A program made the position numbers and the translations under genes. Below are positions 7,009 through 8,590 of a stretch of DNA of 8,590 nt, piece by piece. The notes below the pieces were generated by a model. That model saw only the letters and a program-made list of their open reading frames with translations. It was not told the origin of the DNA and made no database searches. Numbering within the stretch: position 1 is the first letter of the stretch; each line of letters opens with the position of its first letter. Source of the stretch: Flavobacteriaceae bacterium (GTDB taxonomy: Bacteria > Bacteroidota > Bacteroidia > Flavobacteriales > Flavobacteriaceae); NCBI GenBank assembly GCA_030633225.1, contig DAOVTF010000066.1, positions 1 to 8,590 on the forward strand, read 5' to 3'.

Positions 7009-7938
7009 ATGAAATTTCCTAGAACTTATACATTAAAAGAAATTGCTCAACTTACTAAAACTAAATATATTGGAGATGATAGTTTTCCTGTAAAGGGAAT
7101 TAATGAAATTCATGTAGTTGAAAATGGCGATGTTGTTTTTGTTGATCATCCAAAGTATTATGATAAAGCTTTAAAATCGGCTGCAACAGTTATTTTAATT
7201 AATAAAAAGGTGGAATGCCCAAAAGGAAAAGCATTATTGATTTCTAATGATCCTTTTAGGGATTTTAATAAATTATCTAATCATTTTAAACCTTTTCAGC
7301 CAGCAAACCAAAGTATTGCCGACTCCGCAAAAATCGGTAAAAATACTATAATCCAGGCTAATGCCTTTATAGGAAACAATGTGGTTATTGGCGAAAATTG
7401 TGTAATACATCCCAATGTATCTATTTATGATAACTGTATCATTGGGAATAATGTTACCATTCATTCTGGGACTGTATTGGGAGCTGATGCTTTTTATTAC
7501 AAAAATAGACCTAGTGGTTTTGATAAATTGATTTCTTGTGGCAGAGTAGTAGTAAAAGACAATGTTGATATTGGAGCTAATTGCACTATAGATAAAGGAG
7601 TAACAGGTGATACAACAATTGGTGAAGGATCGAAACTCGACAATTTGATACAAATTGGTCATGATACAATTATAGGTAAAAAGTGCTTACTAGCTTCACT
7701 TACAGCAGTTGCTGGTTGTACTATTATTGAAGATGAAGTAACTATTTGGGGGCAATGTGGTATAGTTAGCGGAATTACTATTGGTAAAAAGGCTGTATTA
7801 ATGGCGCAATCAGGTGTCTCAAAATCAATTGAAGGAGGTAAAGTTTACTGGGGTTCACCGGTAACTGAATTACGTGACAGACTAAAAGAATTGATAGCAA
7901 TTAAGAAGTTACCTGAATTACTAAAAAAAATGAAATAA
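7009..7938 (+). CDS. Second LpxD-like hexapeptide N-acyltransferase (LpxD paralogue)
   Basis: This 309-residue protein has the LpxD layout: an N-terminal uridine-binding-like domain (about 1-100), a hexapeptide beta-helix (about 105-275) and a short basic helical tail. The histidine matching the LpxD catalytic base is kept, H218 in LIQIGHDTIIG (213-223), as is the VDIG..CTID segment (186-195). It differs from the first LpxD of the window in telling places: the uracil-contact motif F..N..Y reads F44-V-D-H47-P-K-Y50, with His for Asn; IGSDGFGF is replaced by LGADAFYY (157-164); and the chain is 34 residues shorter. Such proteins are commonly annotated as LpxD from similarity, but two in one operon suggests divided or altered roles: a different acyl chain, a different UDP-sugar, or a surface glycan. 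I give no gene symbol because the substrate is unknown. ATG at 7009 lies 6 bases after efp; it seems to be the last gene of the operon. Confidence 0.85.
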   Translation: MKFPRTYTLKEIAQLTKTKYIGDDSFPVKGINEIHVVENGDVVFVDHPKYYDKALKSAATVILINKKVECPKGKALLISNDPFRDFNKLSNHFKPFQPANQSIADSAKIGKNTIIQANAFIGNNVVIGENCVIHPNVSIYDNCIIGNNVTIHSGTVLGADAFYYKNRPSGFDKLISCGRVVVKDNVDIGANCTIDKGVTGDTTIGEGSKLDNLIQIGHDTIIGKKCLLASLTAVAGCTIIEDEVTIWGQCGIVSGITIGKKAVLMAQSGVSKSIEGGKVYWGSPVTELRDRLKELIAIKKLPELLKKMK

Positions 7939-7965
7939 TATAAGTTTAATTCAAATACAATAATT

Positions 7966-7973
7966 TATTTTTG
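7966..7973 (+). promoter_or_regulatory. Candidate -7 box upstream of sucD
   Basis: A third TATTTTTG octamer lies in the 90-base gap between the lpxD-like gene and sucD, about 56 bases before the sucD ATG. It matches TAnnTTTG, with no clear -33 TTG. It argues that sucD starts its own transcript. No GC-rich hairpin with a T-run that would mark the end of the lpx operon is visible in this gap. Confidence 0.45.
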
Positions 7974-8028
7974 TACAGTTAAAATTCTATTTGATAAAAT
8001 AATAATATAATCGATAAATAATATAAAA

Positions 8029-8590
8029 ATGAGTGTTTTAGTAAATAAAGATTCAAAAATAATAGTTCAAGGTTTTACGGGTAGCGAAGGAACTTTTCAT
8101 GCTACTCAAATGATCGAATACGGAACAAATGTAGTTGGCGGTGTAACTCCTGGTAAAGGAGGTCAAAAACATCTTGACAAACCCGTATTTAATACTGTTT
8201 CTAATGCAGTGAAAGAAGTTGGTGCGGATACTTCAATTATTTTTGTACCACCAGCCTTTGCTGCTGATGCTATTATGGAGGCTGCAGAAGCAGGAATTAA
8301 AGTAATTATTTGTATTACTGAAGGAATTCCTACTGCTGATATGGTAAAAGTGAAATCATATATTGATCAAAGAGATTGCAGATTGGTTGGTCCTAACTGC
8401 CCAGGTGTAATAACTCCTGAAGAGGCAAAAGTTGGTATCATGCCAGGATTTGTTTTTAAAAAGGGTAAAGTTGGTATTGTTTCTAAATCGGGAACATTAA
8501 CCTATGAAGCAGCTGATCAAGTTGTAAAACAAGGCTTAGGAATAACAACTGCTATTGGTATTGGTGGTGATCCAATTATTGGAACTACAA
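8029..8590 (+). CDS. sucD: Succinate-CoA ligase alpha subunit, N-terminal part (partial)
   Basis: The open frame starts with ATG at 8029 and runs 187 codons to the window edge without a stop; the family is about 290 residues, so roughly two thirds is present. It begins [21 protein letters not shown]; the [11 protein letters not shown] segment (15-25) is the CoA-binding Rossmann start. Further marks are GGVTPGKGG (37-45), the FVPP and CITEGIP segments (72-75 and 95-101), GPNCPGVI (120-127) and SKSGTLTYE (152-160). The phosphohistidine lies beyond the edge. With SucC it interconverts succinyl-CoA and succinate with nucleotide phosphorylation in the TCA cycle. sucC is not next to it on the left side; it may be elsewhere. 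The function is unrelated to lipid A, and the 90-base gap with a promoter-like box suggests a separate unit. Confidence 0.96.
   Translation, partial: MSVLVNKDSKIIVQGFTGSEGTFHATQMIEYGTNVVGGVTPGKGGQKHLDKPVFNTVSNAVKEVGADTSIIFVPPAFAADAIMEAAEAGIKVIICITEGIPTADMVKVKSYIDQRDCRLVGPNCPGVITPEEAKVGIMPGFVFKKGKVGIVSKSGTLTYEAADQVVKQGLGITTAIGIGGDPIIGTT

Noticed and set aside
7273..7662. 129-codon open frame on the minus strand inside the lpxD-like gene
   Set aside because: It lies wholly antisense to a well-supported hexapeptide protein; its translation is rich in Ile, Tyr and Ser as expected from reversed repeat codons and matches no family I recognise.
3181..7938. Repeated Ile-Gly-x-Asn coding segments in lpxD, lpxA and the lpxD-like gene as DNA repeats or a recombination site
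   Set aside because: The similarity comes from hexapeptide repeats that build the beta-helix; the DNA copies are diverged and are not direct repeats of use to mobile elements.
7939..8028. Intrinsic terminator after the lpx operon
   Set aside because: Only short AT-only inverted matches are present, such as AATAATTTATT, with no stable stem and no GC content.

Overview
The window looks like a housekeeping stretch of an AT-rich Bacteroidota chromosome. Four things point there: a PorX-type response regulator (a regulator of the type IX secretion system), an LpxC-FabZ fusion protein typical of that phylum, no recognisable Shine-Dalgarno sequence ahead of most starts, and TAnnTTTG boxes (the Bacteroidota -7 promoter element) upstream of the plus-strand transcription units. 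The gene order HD protein, lpxD, lpxC/fabZ, lpxA, efp, second lpxD-like gene, sucD resembles what I know from Flavobacteriia. I cannot name a genus from the sequence alone.

Layout. Bases 1-95 (minus) hold the first 31 codons of serC, cut by the window edge. Bases 96-242 are a non-coding gap. Bases 243-1793 (minus) encode PorX. A 108-base divergent region (1794-1901) separates porX from the plus-strand genes. The plus strand then carries an HD-domain phosphohydrolase (1902-3113), a 67-base gap with a promoter-like box, and a tightly packed cluster: lpxD (3181-4212), lpxC/fabZ (4214-5611), lpxA (5636-6421), efp (6436-7002) and a second lpxD-like acyltransferase (7009-7938). A 90-base gap with another promoter-like box leads to sucD (8029 onward), which runs off the right edge.

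How the genes work together. LpxA, LpxC and LpxD catalyse the first three steps of lipid A synthesis, and the FabZ half of the fusion makes the fatty-acid intermediates from which their acyl donors are drawn, so the operon packs one committed pathway with its precursor branch point. EF-P is a translation factor embedded in the same operon. The divergent neighbour PorX controls the type IX secretion system, many of whose cargo proteins are anchored to surface lipopolysaccharide, so a functional link between the two sides is plausible but unproven.

I found no mobile element, CRISPR array, RNA gene or clearly new system. The most unusual points are the second LpxD-like protein, which keeps the catalytic histidine but has changed a nucleotide-binding residue, and the PorX/HD divergent pair, two predicted hydrolases (nucleic-acid or nucleotide substrates) facing each other across overlapping promoter candidates.
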